Shown in pieces: positions 17,020 through 22,686 of a stretch of 29,786 nucleotides of DNA; the stretch's first letter is position 1, and every line of letters begins with the position of its first letter. The translations under genes and the position numbers were made by a program. The notes beneath the pieces were generated by a model. That model was not told where the DNA came from. It saw only the letters and a list, made by a program, of their open reading frames with translations, and searched no databases. This DNA is from a virus: positions 1 through 29,786 of the IMG/VR virus record IMGVR_UViG_3300046370_000009. One strand, 5' to 3'.

Positions 17020-17232
17020 ATGTCATTAAGCAAAGAGGCGGCTGTAGATAAAATTGAAGTCATTGAGACTGAAGAGGGCACTTTTGTGCAAGTTCGCACT
17101 ACTACTCGCGCATTTGACGGCGATACCTTAATTTCGCAATCGTATCATCGTCATGTTATTTGTGCGGGCGATGATTACTCGTCTGAGCCCGCTAACGTAC
17201 AGGCTGTTTGTTCAGCAATATTTGGAGACTAA
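17020..17232 (+). CDS. Hypothetical protein after tail module
   Basis: This 70-residue acidic protein is not recognised. It shows alternating beta-strand-like segments (DKIEVIETEEGTFVQVRTTT, FDGDTLISQSYHRHVI) and a short helical C-terminus with two cysteines (C50, C64). There is no signal peptide or membrane segment. GGAAAAACG lies upstream of the ATG. It sits between the fibre protein and a small beta-rich protein with only a few bases on each side, so it is expressed with the late genes and may be a minor virion protein. Confidence 0.6.
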   Translation: MSLSKEAAVDKIEVIETEEGTFVQVRTTTRAFDGDTLISQSYHRHVICAGDDYSSEPANVQAVCSAIFGD

Positions 17233-17235
17233 ACC

Positions 17236-17541
17236 ATGTCAGGCGAAGTAACAAAGAGCATTACAGCTCAGAACACATTCAGCGATGAGATCAAGGTACA
17301 GGGCTACTTTAACTTGTCTGTCTCTGGTATTGCTGGCGGCACTGTCGTCACAGTACAGAAGCAGTCAGGTGTTGATGGCACTAACTGGACCGACGTTGAT
17401 GACTTCTCATCCGATATCGAAACATACGGCTTTGAGGCAGAGCGTCAGAACTATCGCGTAGGCGTTAAGACTGGCGACTTCGGATCAGGTACGTGCAAGG
17501 TCCGGCTTGGTTGTAAGTGGATTGACTACCTCTCGTCATGA
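17236..17541 (+). CDS. Small beta-rich phage protein, possible minor structural component
   Basis: This 101-residue protein has a beta-sandwich look: KSITAQNTFSDEIKVQGYFNLSVSG, then TVVTVQKQSGVDGTNWTDVDDFSSD and a closing strand with YRVGVKTGDFGSG. The pattern (signal-to-noise-like alternating strands, VDGTNWTDVD) resembles small accessory proteins encoded beside tail genes in several phages. No function is known to me. It overlaps the next gene at ATGA (17538) and follows the previous gene by 3 bases. A tail or capsid decoration role is a guess from context. Confidence 0.6.
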   Translation: MSGEVTKSITAQNTFSDEIKVQGYFNLSVSGIAGGTVVTVQKQSGVDGTNWTDVDDFSSDIETYGFEAERQNYRVGVKTGDFGSGTCKVRLGCKWIDYLSS

Positions 17542-17837
17542 GCACACCAGCATGGCAACGTAAGGCCGGTAAGAACCCCAAGGGCGGCTTAAACGAAGCA
17601 GGTAGACGTTCAGCCAAGGCCCAAGGGATGAATCTCAAGCGTCCTGTAAAGAATGGTGACAACCCTAGACGGGCCAGTTTCCTTGCTCGCATGGGTAACA
17701 TGCCGGGGCCAGAACGCAGGGACGGCGAGCCTACACGTTTACTGTTATCATTGAACGCATGGGGTGCTGACTCAAAGGCAGATGCCAGAAAGAAAGCGGC
17801 GGCTATCTCCAAGAGAAACAAGGCGAGGAAAGCATGA
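17538..17837 (+). CDS. DUF6321-like basic protein
   Basis: This 99-residue, very basic protein has the conserved blocks AWQRKAGKNPKGGLNEAGR, DNPRRASFLARMGNMPGPER and TRLLLSLNAWGADSKADAR. They match a domain of unknown function (DUF6321 as I recall it) that is common in marine phages. The highly basic, Gly/Pro-containing N-terminal half suggests nucleic acid or virion-surface binding, but the role is unknown. It has ATGA overlaps with genes on both sides, placing it firmly in the late transcript just before the lysis genes. Confidence 0.72.
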   Translation: MSTPAWQRKAGKNPKGGLNEAGRRSAKAQGMNLKRPVKNGDNPRRASFLARMGNMPGPERRDGEPTRLLLSLNAWGADSKADARKKAAAISKRNKARKA

Positions 17838-17986
17838 AGAAGCCAAAGAAAGGTTTGTACTACAACATCATGAAGAAGCGAGAGCGCATTAAGTCTGGCT
17901 CTGGCGAGCGTATGCGTAAGCCCGGCACTAAGGGTGCGCCCACTGCCCAAGCATTTAAAGACGCGGCAAAGACAGCTAAGAGGTAA
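17834..17986 (+). CDS. Small basic protein, 50 aa
   Basis: This frame starts at the ATG in the ATGA overlap with the DUF6321-like gene and ends at TAA 17984. The product is MKKPKKGLYYNIMKKRER at the N-terminus followed by SGSGERMRKPGTKGAPTAQAF. It is a short, Lys/Arg-rich protein. Similar KKGLYYNI-type small proteins occur next to this DUF family in phages, to my recollection. Tight coupling and conservation of that opening support a real gene. The function is unknown; the basic charge suggests RNA or DNA contact or packaging into the virion. Confidence 0.65.
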   Translation: MKKPKKGLYYNIMKKRERIKSGSGERMRKPGTKGAPTAQAFKDAAKTAKR

Positions 17987-17989
17987 GTC

Positions 17990-18262
17990 ATGGACGATCA
18001 AGCGGTACGTCTCAACCGAATCGAGAACAAGCTGGATAAGCTCGCTGAAGCAATGACCATGATTGCTCGCGTCGATGAGAAGTTGACTGCGGGAAGTGCT
18101 CGCATTGATCGACTTGAATACCGTCTTGATGAGTACGAAGGTGACCTTGATAACGTGAAAGGCATCGTCGGATACAACGCGCAGAGCGTAAAGATCGCAG
18201 AGCGCTTTGTTTGGATTCTCATATCCTCACTGATCGGCCTTGCAACGTACTATGTTAGATAA
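17990..18262 (+). CDS. Coiled-coil protein with C-terminal membrane anchor (XhlA-like lysis accessory)
   Basis: This 90-residue protein has a long heptad-rich helix from about residue 5 to 60 (LNRIENKLDKLAEAM, IDRLEYRLDEYEGDL) and one hydrophobic segment at the end (FVWILISSLIGLATYYV, 73-89). A coiled coil followed by one C-terminal membrane helix is the layout of XhlA-type proteins that work with holins, or of antiholins. It lies directly upstream of the 3-TM holin, which begins inside its last codons. The lysis role is inferred from layout and position. Confidence 0.65.
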   Translation: MDDQAVRLNRIENKLDKLAEAMTMIARVDEKLTAGSARIDRLEYRLDEYEGDLDNVKGIVGYNAQSVKIAERFVWILISSLIGLATYYVR

Positions 18263-18647
18263 GCTGATCCTGCCTATATCCAAGTTACTGGATAAGGCTA
18301 TCCCGGATGCCGATGAGCGTTACCGATTGGCTAACGAGATCTCTACTCTAGCCACGAGACAAGCCCATGATATCGCCAAAGCTCAAATCGCTGTTAACAA
18401 GGAAGAGGCATCAAGCCATTCAATGTTTGTTTCGGGATGGCGTCCGGCTGTTGGTTGGGTGTGCACACTTGGTCTTGCGACCAACTACCTGTTTGTTCCT
18501 ATTTTCAATTTTCTACTTACTGTCACTGAATCCCCTATCACCGTTCCACCCTTGGACCTAAGCGAAATGATGCCTGTACTCTTGGGTATGTTAGGGCTTG
18601 GCGGTCTGCGTACCTACGAGAAAACCAAAGACGTAGCGAGGAAGTAA
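18252..18647 (+). CDS. Holin of the 3-TM family
   Basis: This 131-residue protein has an amphipathic N-terminal helix (LPISKLLDKAIPD) and a charged helix with ATRQAHDIAKAQIAVNKEEA. The family signature SGWRPAVGWVC starts the membrane part. Hydrophobic segments lie at about 63-86 and 102-116 (MMPVLLGMLGLGGL), and the C-terminus is charged. It matches the 3TM holin family of phages and gene transfer agents. It should open the inner membrane and release the endolysin. ATG 18252 is preferred over the in-frame TTG at 18240. The gene overlaps its upstream neighbour by 11 bases and shares TAATG with the next small gene. Confidence 0.85.
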   Translation: MLDKLILPISKLLDKAIPDADERYRLANEISTLATRQAHDIAKAQIAVNKEEASSHSMFVSGWRPAVGWVCTLGLATNYLFVPIFNFLLTVTESPITVPPLDLSEMMPVLLGMLGLGGLRTYEKTKDVARK

Positions 18648-18775
18648 TGCCATTACAGAAAGGTAAAAGCCGCAAGACTATTGGCAAGAACATAAGCCTG
18701 TTACGTGGTGAAGGCTACCCAGAGAAGCAGGCTGTCGCTATCGCACTGTCAAAAGCTAAGAAAAAAAAGAAGTGA
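18647..18775 (+). CDS. Conserved 42-aa basic phage protein
   Basis: ATG 18647 lies in the TAATG overlap with the holin stop, and the frame ends at TGA 18773. The product starts MPLQKGKSRKTIGKNI and continues EGYPEKQAVAIALSKAKKKK. The pattern MPL.KG.S..TI..NI......GYP.KQA.AIALS.A is a well-known tiny phage protein of unknown function, found in many tailed phages. Its placement between holin and endolysin, with overlaps at both ends, suggests that it is made at the same time as the lysis proteins. Confidence 0.75.
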   Translation: MPLQKGKSRKTIGKNISLLRGEGYPEKQAVAIALSKAKKKKK

Positions 18776-19128
18776 AATATTTTCATATCAGAGAGTTTGA
18801 CTGCACCCATACCGGAATAGGTGGGGACAACATGGACCCTGAGTTTCTAGAAAAGCTCGACCTCTTGCGTGAGAAATGTGGCTTCCCGTTCCGCATTACC
18901 TCTGGTTGGAGAGATGCAACCCACCCTGCTGAAGCGCGTAAAGCTGAACCCGGTACAGGCACACATTGCCAAGGGATCGCGGCTGACATCGCTGTGTCTA
19001 ATGGCTTTGAGCGCATGAACATCGTACATGAGGCGCTCAAGCTTGGCTTCGGAGGTATAGGCGTTGCCAAGGGCTTCATACATATCGACGGTCGCAAAAC
19101 TACACCCGTTATGTGGACCTATTCTTAA
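18772..19128 (+). CDS. Endolysin, peptidase M15 (D-Ala-D-Ala carboxypeptidase-like)
   Basis: This 118-residue protein begins at GTG 18772, which overlaps the previous stop (GTGA). The M15 zinc site is complete: H65 and D72 in THCQGIAADI and H104 in FIHID. SGWRD (44-48) precedes it as in other single-domain phage M15 endolysins. It should cut the peptide stem or crosslink of peptidoglycan after the holin opens the membrane. There is no signal peptide or SAR anchor, consistent with holin-dependent export. No cell-wall-binding domain is present, as is usual for phages of Gram-negative hosts. It is the last gene of the late block. Confidence 0.88.
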   Translation: MKYFHIREFDCTHTGIGGDNMDPEFLEKLDLLREKCGFPFRITSGWRDATHPAEARKAEPGTGTHCQGIAADIAVSNGFERMNIVHEALKLGFGGIGVAKGFIHIDGRKTTPVMWTYS

Positions 19129-19141
19129 ATAACAAATAATG

Positions 19142-19176
19142 TTGCACCTCCCCTAAAGATAACGTAAAGTGTTATC
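19142..19176 (+). promoter_or_regulatory. Candidate early promoter overlapped by an inverted repeat (operator)
   Basis: TTGCAC (19142-19147), 17 bases, then TAAAGT (19165-19170) gives a plausible sigma-70 promoter for the early block. The inverted repeat GATAAC-N7-GTTATC (19158-19176) is centred on the -10 box, as expected for a repressor site. The core TAAC-N7-GTTA recurs at 25211-25225 in the other control region. Confidence 0.5.
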
Positions 19177-19178
19177 TG

Positions 19179-19202
19179 TTCCATGTGGAACTAACCAAGG
19201 GA
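19179..19202 (+). promoter_or_regulatory. Leader stem-loop plus ACTAACCAAGGGA ribosome-binding element
   Basis: TTCC-ATGT-GGAA (19179-19190) is followed at once by CTAACCAAGGGA, then 8 bases and ATG 19211. The 13-mer ACTAACCAAGGGA is found again on the minus strand at 25158-25146 with the same 8-base spacing to a start codon. There too a hairpin abuts it. Confidence 0.55.
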
Positions 19203-19210
19203 GATGACAA

Positions 19211-19570
19211 ATGGCACGTTTTGATTTTTATGAAATCATGGTTAACCATCCCGATTGGGAGGAGAGTTACCACCGCATAACCGACCCCGACATTCGCCGG
19301 GACATCATGCTCGACGTTGAGGAAATATCTCAAGAGCTGGCACCAACTGCAATACACCAAGTAGGCGCTGAGCTTGAATGGATTGATCTTGTCTTCAATG
19401 ACGCGGCTGACCCTCAACTAGTTGTTGAAACTACTCGCGCAATGCTTTGGAACTATTCCGAGGTAATGATCCGTGGCCTTATCGAAGATGAAGCCGCAAA
19501 GCACGCCGACGAAATGGATATCAAGCCTGAGACGGCACTTGATCTGGGGGTACGTGACAGTGACTTTTGA
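19211..19570 (+). CDS. Hypothetical acidic early protein
   Basis: This 119-residue, strongly acidic, helical protein is the first gene of the early block. Segments such as HPDWEESYHRITDPDIRRDIM and LIEDEAAKHADEMDIKPETAL are charged and helical. There is no membrane segment, and only hydrophobic contacts of a small helical bundle can be seen. I do not recognise the family. First position behind a strong-looking promoter and operator suggests an immediate-early protein, for example one that binds and redirects a host factor; small acidic early proteins of phages often do this. That role is inference. Its end overlaps the next gene's GTG start. Confidence 0.65.
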   Translation: MARFDFYEIMVNHPDWEESYHRITDPDIRRDIMLDVEEISQELAPTAIHQVGAELEWIDLVFNDAADPQLVVETTRAMLWNYSEVMIRGLIEDEAAKHADEMDIKPETALDLGVRDSDF

Positions 19571-19772
19571 TACCGAAGAAGTGCTGAACAAAGGCTTGCG
19601 TGAGTACATGGACCCCAAGGTTCGAGCGTACAGGTGCGGGTTCGAGGATGGCATGGGCCATGAGTGGGCAAAGCGCCACATACCAGATCAGGACTACGAA
19701 GCAGGTTATGCCCGTGGTTATGAGTTAATTCAAATGATGGACGCGGCAAGTGTCGCAGGAGAAGTAGCATGA
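19560..19772 (+). CDS. Hypothetical early protein, 70 aa
   Basis: The frame is open from 19473, but GTG 19560 is the likely start because GGGGG (19546-19550) gives 9-base spacing; GTG 19554 is an alternative. The product (MTFDTEEVLNKGLREYMDP...) contains RAYRCGFEDGMGHEWAKRH and YEAGYARGYELIQMM. GYxxGFxxG-like repeats of this type occur in small phage proteins of unknown function. It overlaps the preceding gene by 11 bases and the next by ATGA, so it belongs to the same early message. Confidence 0.55.
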   Translation: MTFDTEEVLNKGLREYMDPKVRAYRCGFEDGMGHEWAKRHIPDQDYEAGYARGYELIQMMDAASVAGEVA

Positions 19773-20362
19773 ATGGTGTCGTAAAAATCCACGGTAAAGA
19801 ATATAAGACCGTGGCACTTCGGGTCGCAGAGTTTAGAGCGGCCCATCCCGATTACACAATCTCAACCGACCTGATCGAGGCCAATGATGTGCTGGTGATT
19901 ATGAAGGCCAGCATCTTGGATAACGAGGGCCGTCTCTTGGCTACTGGCTACTCAGAAGAGGTACGTGCCGCCAGCAAGATCAATGCAACCAGTGCGCTAG
20001 AGAACGCAGAGACCTCCGCTATTGGTCGCTGTCTATCAGCTCTAGGCTTTGGCGGTACTGAGTATGCGTCTGCCGATGAGGTTGCACACGCTATCCAACA
20101 GCAACAAGACACCGGGCCGATCATGGCTCACAACGAAGCACTACAGCGTAACTATGCGTCTGTGTACTTCATTAAAGAACACCTCGCATTGAAGGCATGG
20201 GAGGCTGTAGCAGAAGCATGGGGCGAGATCAGTAACGACGACAAGAAAGCATTGTGGGTTGCACCTAGTAAGGGCGGCATCTTCACAACTGCCGAGCGTA
20301 GTGATCTCAAATCAAATGAGTTTAACGAAGCACGTAAGCTAATCTTGGGAGAGACAGCATGA
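19769..20362 (+). CDS. Probable single-strand annealing / recombination protein (ERF/Rad52-like)
   Basis: This 197-residue protein has an N-terminal KEYKTVALRVAEFRAAHPDYTI block, a beta-rich middle (LVIMKASILDNEGRLLATGYSEE), and the segment TSALENAETSAIGRCLSALGFGG (about 75-97). ENAETSAIGR...GFGG is characteristic of phage single-strand-annealing-like proteins of the ERF/Rad52-like groups. The C-terminal third is helical. It is immediately followed by an SSB-like gene with an ATGA overlap, the usual partnership in phage recombination cassettes. Annealing would support recombination-dependent replication or genome circularisation. The exact superfamily cannot be settled by eye. Confidence 0.6.
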   Translation: MNGVVKIHGKEYKTVALRVAEFRAAHPDYTISTDLIEANDVLVIMKASILDNEGRLLATGYSEEVRAASKINATSALENAETSAIGRCLSALGFGGTEYASADEVAHAIQQQQDTGPIMAHNEALQRNYASVYFIKEHLALKAWEAVAEAWGEISNDDKKALWVAPSKGGIFTTAERSDLKSNEFNEARKLILGETA

Positions 20363-20661
20363 GTAAAGAAACAGTGTTCGCAGATGGATTGATCTGCAAG
20401 CGTAAAGACAATGCACCGGACTTTGTGGTGTGCAATCTATCAGTCAAGAAGTCGGAGTTTGTTCCCTTTTTGAATGCTCAGTCGGGTGATTGGGTGAACC
20501 TGCAAGTTCTTAAAGCAAAAAGCGGAGATAAGATTTATGCCAAGCTCGACACATGGGAGCCAGACCCGGCAAAAGTTCATGCGGATGGCGTTCAGCAAGT
20601 CCGAAGCACCGTCACCACACAAGCCGCAACCGAGCAGTTCAGTGACGACATTCCATTTTGA
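20359..20661 (+). CDS. Single-stranded DNA-binding-like protein with DDIPF tail
   Basis: This 100-residue protein looks like a minimal OB fold: VFADGLICKRKDNAPDFVVCNLSVK, WVNLQVLKAKSGDKIYAKLDTWEPD, then a disordered linker. It ends in FSDDIPF, the acidic-hydrophobic tip (DDIPF) by which bacterial SSBs recruit repair and replication proteins. At 100 residues it is shorter than host SSB (about 175), chiefly through a short linker. It is encoded with the annealing-like protein (ATGA overlap) and overlaps the next HTH gene by 20 bases. The OB fold is inferred from pattern; the C-tail is directly visible. Confidence 0.72.
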   Translation: MSKETVFADGLICKRKDNAPDFVVCNLSVKKSEFVPFLNAQSGDWVNLQVLKAKSGDKIYAKLDTWEPDPAKVHADGVQQVRSTVTTQAATEQFSDDIPF

Positions 20662-20866
20662 TATTGGTCTGTCGCTGAGAACAGCGCAGAAAGAGTTCCG
20701 CGTCAGTAATAAACAACTGGCGCAGGACTTTGGTGTTACTGAGATGACGATCCACAGATGGCGCACGAGCAAGGATGCCAGCATTAGTCGCACAGTGGAT
20801 TTTGCAGAGCGGTTCGATATGGACTTCGAATCGTTTCTTGACTTGCCATATAGGGAGAAAGCATGA
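20642..20866 (+). CDS. Helix-turn-helix DNA-binding protein
   Basis: GTG 20642 inside the last codons of the SSB gene opens a 74-residue protein starting MTTFHFDIGLSLRTAQ. The frame is open further upstream, but those codons lie entirely within the SSB gene and read as a shadow. Residues 22-42 form a helix-turn-helix: SNKQLAQDFGVTEMTIHRWR, with recognition helix TEMTIHRWR. The C-terminal part is helical (TVDFAERFDMDFESFLDL). It resembles Cro/XRE-type single-domain regulators. It could bind the TAAC-N7-GTTA repeats in the two control regions, but that link is only inference. Confidence 0.65.
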   Translation: MTTFHFDIGLSLRTAQKEFRVSNKQLAQDFGVTEMTIHRWRTSKDASISRTVDFAERFDMDFESFLDLPYREKA

Positions 20867-21081
20867 GTCAGAAAGATCGGGTACTTCAGTACCTCAAGCA
20901 GGGTAAGGTGTTGAACAGACTGAACGCATGGGATGAGCTGGGGGTTATTGAGACCCCGGCTCGTATCTCAGAGTTGCGGCATGAAGGTCACGAGATCCAA
21001 ACAACCATGAAGCAAGTGCTGAATCGTTACGGCGAATTGGTGCGGATTGCAGAGTGGTTTATGCAAAGGGAGAAAGCATGA
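20863..21081 (+). CDS. Small winged-helix-like protein
   Basis: This 72-residue protein matches a common phage HTH type: QKDRVLQYLKQGKVLN, then AWDELGVIETPARISELR and HEIQTTMK. The ARISELR..GH.I arrangement (helix, then wing) is typical of small winged-helix proteins encoded in phage early regions. It starts in an ATGA overlap with the HTH gene before it. The 14-mer GGGAGAAAGCATGA precedes both this start and the start of the next gene (21078), a repeated ribosome-binding block. A transcriptional or replication-accessory role is likely. Confidence 0.65.
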   Translation: MSQKDRVLQYLKQGKVLNRLNAWDELGVIETPARISELRHEGHEIQTTMKQVLNRYGELVRIAEWFMQREKA

Positions 21082-21356
21082 AGAAGTTAATCGTTTTACT
21101 AATCACGCTGGTAGCTATGCCAGCATTCGCCGGGACCAAGGCTTACACCAAGAACGGGGAAGGCGGTCAGATCGTCCTAACCGATGAGCGTTGTGAGGCT
21201 GATCCTGAGATGCTTCGGGCCTACTTCTTTACTGAAGGCCACTATACCGAGGAAGGTTGTTGGAAGGACGATGACACAACCATCTTTGCGAAGTGGGATC
21301 AGCAAGGAAAGTACCGCTATCGCAAGTCGATCTTCAAGGTGGTTAATCAGTGGTAA
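21078..21356 (+). CDS. Small secreted (periplasmic) protein
   Basis: ATG 21078 gives 92 residues with a clear signal peptide: MKK, hydrophobic LIVLLITLVAMPA, and an AFA-G cleavage site after residue 18. The mature part has two cysteines (RCEAD and EGCWKD), likely disulphide-bonded, and aromatic/charged strands (TIFAKWDQQGKYRYRKS). An upstream in-frame GTG at 21054 would bury the signal and is rejected. Small secreted phage proteins with two cysteines recur in Gram-negative phages. Possible roles are superinfection exclusion or envelope modification, but none is shown. It is the last gene before a 329-base gap. Confidence 0.7.
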   Translation: MKKLIVLLITLVAMPAFAGTKAYTKNGEGGQIVLTDERCEADPEMLRAYFFTEGHYTEEGCWKDDDTTIFAKWDQQGKYRYRKSIFKVVNQW

Positions 21357-21380
21357 AAAAAAGGCCCCATCACTGGGGCC
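21355..21380 (-). terminator. GC hairpin with T-run on the minus strand
   Basis: GGCCCCA-TCAC-TGGGGCC (21363-21380) is a perfect 7-bp stem. Eight A residues (21355-21362) flank it on the left, so on the minus strand the hairpin is followed by eight T, a textbook intrinsic terminator. Read on the plus strand it has no T-run and lies 28 bases before the GTG at 21408. Confidence 0.6.
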
Positions 21381-21497
21381 ATGTCACTTGTCCAAGGGAG
21401 GGACTACGTGATATCTTCGAAGGGTCAAGTAAGAAGATGAATGGATTATACACTACAATACCCATTCGTATCCTCCCTCATCTACTTTTTTGTCAGA

Positions 21498-21620
21498 GAT
21501 TACTGGGCGTTAGGCCGACGAACCTAAGAACGTCGGAGACGGAGTTGACCCTCTCCATGATGCGCCCCGCAGGCCGAGAGCTGGTCAAGCGGATAGATGT
21601 CAAGATTCGATACAGTAATC
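21498..21620 (+). ncRNA. Candidate structured RNA
   Basis: GATTACTG (21498-21505) is the exact complement of CAGTAATC (21613-21620), closing a domain of 123 bases. Inside, CCGACG (21515-21520) pairs with CGTCGG (21531-21536). TTAGG (21510-21514) can alternatively pair with CCTAA (21523-21527), so two conformations compete. I do not recognise a known RNA family: it is not a tRNA, and no ribozyme core was spotted. It could be a regulatory leader for the genes starting at 21686. Confidence 0.3.
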
Positions 21621-21649
21621 AAAGCTCGTCATTACTAATTAACTGATTT

Positions 21650-21678
21650 GTCGGAGCTTGCTCCGGCATTAAAAGGGA
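21650..21678 (+). promoter_or_regulatory. Leader stem-loop plus AAGGGA before the 21686 gene
   Basis: GTCGGAG-CTTG-CTCCGGC (21650-21667; 7 bp with one G-U) is followed by ATTAA, AAGGGA (21673-21678), 7 bases and ATG 21686. There is no T-run, so the hairpin is not a standard terminator. The same order of elements occurs at 19179, 25504 and, on the minus strand, 25174. Confidence 0.5.
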
Positions 21679-21685
21679 AGTGTGG

Positions 21686-21910
21686 ATGAAATTAAGTAAT
21701 CAAATAAGGCTAAGGCTAGACTCATGGGCTGGCGAGGGCGATATCGTTATATCTGATACATGGGAAGAACACGATGCGCTATGGCGGGCTGATATTCTTC
21801 AAGACTGGATTCTTCATTTAGGCGAGCTGTATAGCGATGCTTGTGAGGACATGGGCAGGGATGGACCTACCGCAATTGAATTCGTGAAGGTCTCTTATGA
21901 TCATTCTTAA
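21686..21910 (+). CDS. Hypothetical acidic protein, 74 aa
   Basis: ATG 21686 is chosen over GTG 21680 because AAGGGA ends 7 bases before it. The product (MKLSNQIRLRLDSWAGEGDIVISDTWEEHDALW at the N-terminus, quoted in part) is acidic, with several Trp residues in helical stretches (DILQDWILHLGELYSDACEDM). No known motif is visible. It is the first gene of the second early unit and overlaps the next by 14 bases. Small acidic Trp-rich early proteins often inhibit host enzymes, but nothing here proves that. Confidence 0.6.
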   Translation: MKLSNQIRLRLDSWAGEGDIVISDTWEEHDALWRADILQDWILHLGELYSDACEDMGRDGPTAIEFVKVSYDHS

Positions 21911-22274
21911 TGACGGTACTTACTACGAACCCGACGATGAGCAAATCATCTTTTGGCAGAATGCTTTTCCGAAGGTAGATATCTTTGCCGAGCTAAGTGC
22001 AATGGCGGCATGGTGTGACGCTAATCCAAAGAAACGTAAGAAGGATGGTAAGCGCTTTGCACAGTCGTGGTTGAGTCGAGCATCCCAGCAAGAGCGAGGG
22101 GTGTCCCCATTTGCCGAGAAAATGCAGACAACTTCTGGTAAAATCGGCTTGAAGAGTTGGAGCTTCCTAGACGATTGCACCCATGATTACCTCAAATCCG
22201 AAAAGTATCGAGCATACTGCCTTGAGAAGTATGGGCAGTACGTCACCTTCGAAGGCGAGCGGGTAACTGCATGA
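21897..22274 (+). CDS. Replication-associated protein fragment-like (phage replication protein C-terminal type)
   Basis: This 125-residue protein contains IIFWQNAFPKVDIFAELSAMAAWC followed by DANPKKRKKDGKRFAQSWLSR. The order W...FP.VD...EL..M..W....P..RK......F...WL is one I associate with the C-terminal part of phage replication-initiation and DnaT-like proteins, where it may bind helicase loader or DNA. Here it stands alone with a short C-terminal extension. In a phage with no visible polymerase or helicase it is the best candidate for a replication adaptor. It starts inside the previous gene and overlaps the next at ATGA. Confidence 0.5.
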   Translation: MIILNDGTYYEPDDEQIIFWQNAFPKVDIFAELSAMAAWCDANPKKRKKDGKRFAQSWLSRASQQERGVSPFAEKMQTTSGKIGLKSWSFLDDCTHDYLKSEKYRAYCLEKYGQYVTFEGERVTA

Positions 22275-22666
22275 GCGAGCGATGGTTCGTCAACAACAAA
22301 TTCCAAGCCGATCAGTTCTGTGAGTACATCCGGGCTAACCAAGACAAGGGGAATATCTACGAGATCATTCCTCTAACCCGGACCGGAAAGCAGAACGACG
22401 CTATTCATGCTTACTGTAGAGAAGTCGCTAGTGTTATGGCGGCTCATGGTATGGACATGAAGACCGTCATTAAAGAAGGCGTACCCATTGACCCCACTAT
22501 GTACCTGATTAAGGATTACATGTGGCGACCAATTCAAAAGGCTGTAACAGGCGTTGATTCCACCAGAAAGATTAATCCCGTGGAGGTCAACGAAATTTAC
22601 GAGGTTTTGAGTAGGCTACTTGTCGAAAAATACTCGATCAACGTGCCATTCGGGAGGCGCAACTAA
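22271..22666 (+). CDS. Conserved phage protein, NinB-like in character
   Basis: This 131-residue protein has the core RTGKQNDAIHAYCREVASVM, then KTVIKEGVPIDPTMYLIKDYMWRPIQ and NEIYEVLSRLLVEKY. The RTGKQN..H.Y...........G.DMK..........P......K..WRP.Q....G..ST motif is widespread in phage early regions. Its general plan resembles NinB recombination proteins, though I cannot equate the families by eye. It is likely a DNA-metabolism accessory. It overlaps its upstream neighbour at ATGA, and 17 bases separate it from the phosphoesterase gene. Confidence 0.5.
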   Translation: MSERWFVNNKFQADQFCEYIRANQDKGNIYEIIPLTRTGKQNDAIHAYCREVASVMAAHGMDMKTVIKEGVPIDPTMYLIKDYMWRPIQKAVTGVDSTRKINPVEVNEIYEVLSRLLVEKYSINVPFGRRN

Positions 22667-22686
22667 CATCTATCCGGGGGGAGATG

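Larger units (their letters stand above)
21357..21685 (+). other. 329-base gap with leader signals and no convincing gene
   Basis: This is the longest stretch without a clear gene. It holds the hairpin at 21363, then CCAAGGGA (21392-21399) and, 8 bases later, GTG 21408 opening a 10-codon frame (MISSKGQVRR). A 69-residue frame (21437-21646) and a 28-residue frame (21441-21527) exist, but neither has a good ribosome-binding site or the acidic, Ala-rich composition of the real genes here. AGGGAGG (21396-21402) has its exact complement CCTCCCT downstream near 21475. Several further inverted repeats lie in 21498-21667. Confidence 0.6.

Noticed and set aside
21570-21625. tRNA-like TTCGATA loop in the structured gap
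   Set aside because: No 5-bp T-stem flanks it, and no anticodon arm or acceptor stem can be drawn; no tRNA gene is supported anywhere in the window.
21437-21646. 69-residue frame in the 21.4-21.6 kb gap
   Set aside because: No ribosome-binding site, and composition (Leu, Ser, Thr, Arg rich, few acidic residues) unlike the real genes. The same bases are full of inverted repeats. Kept only as part of the gap entry.
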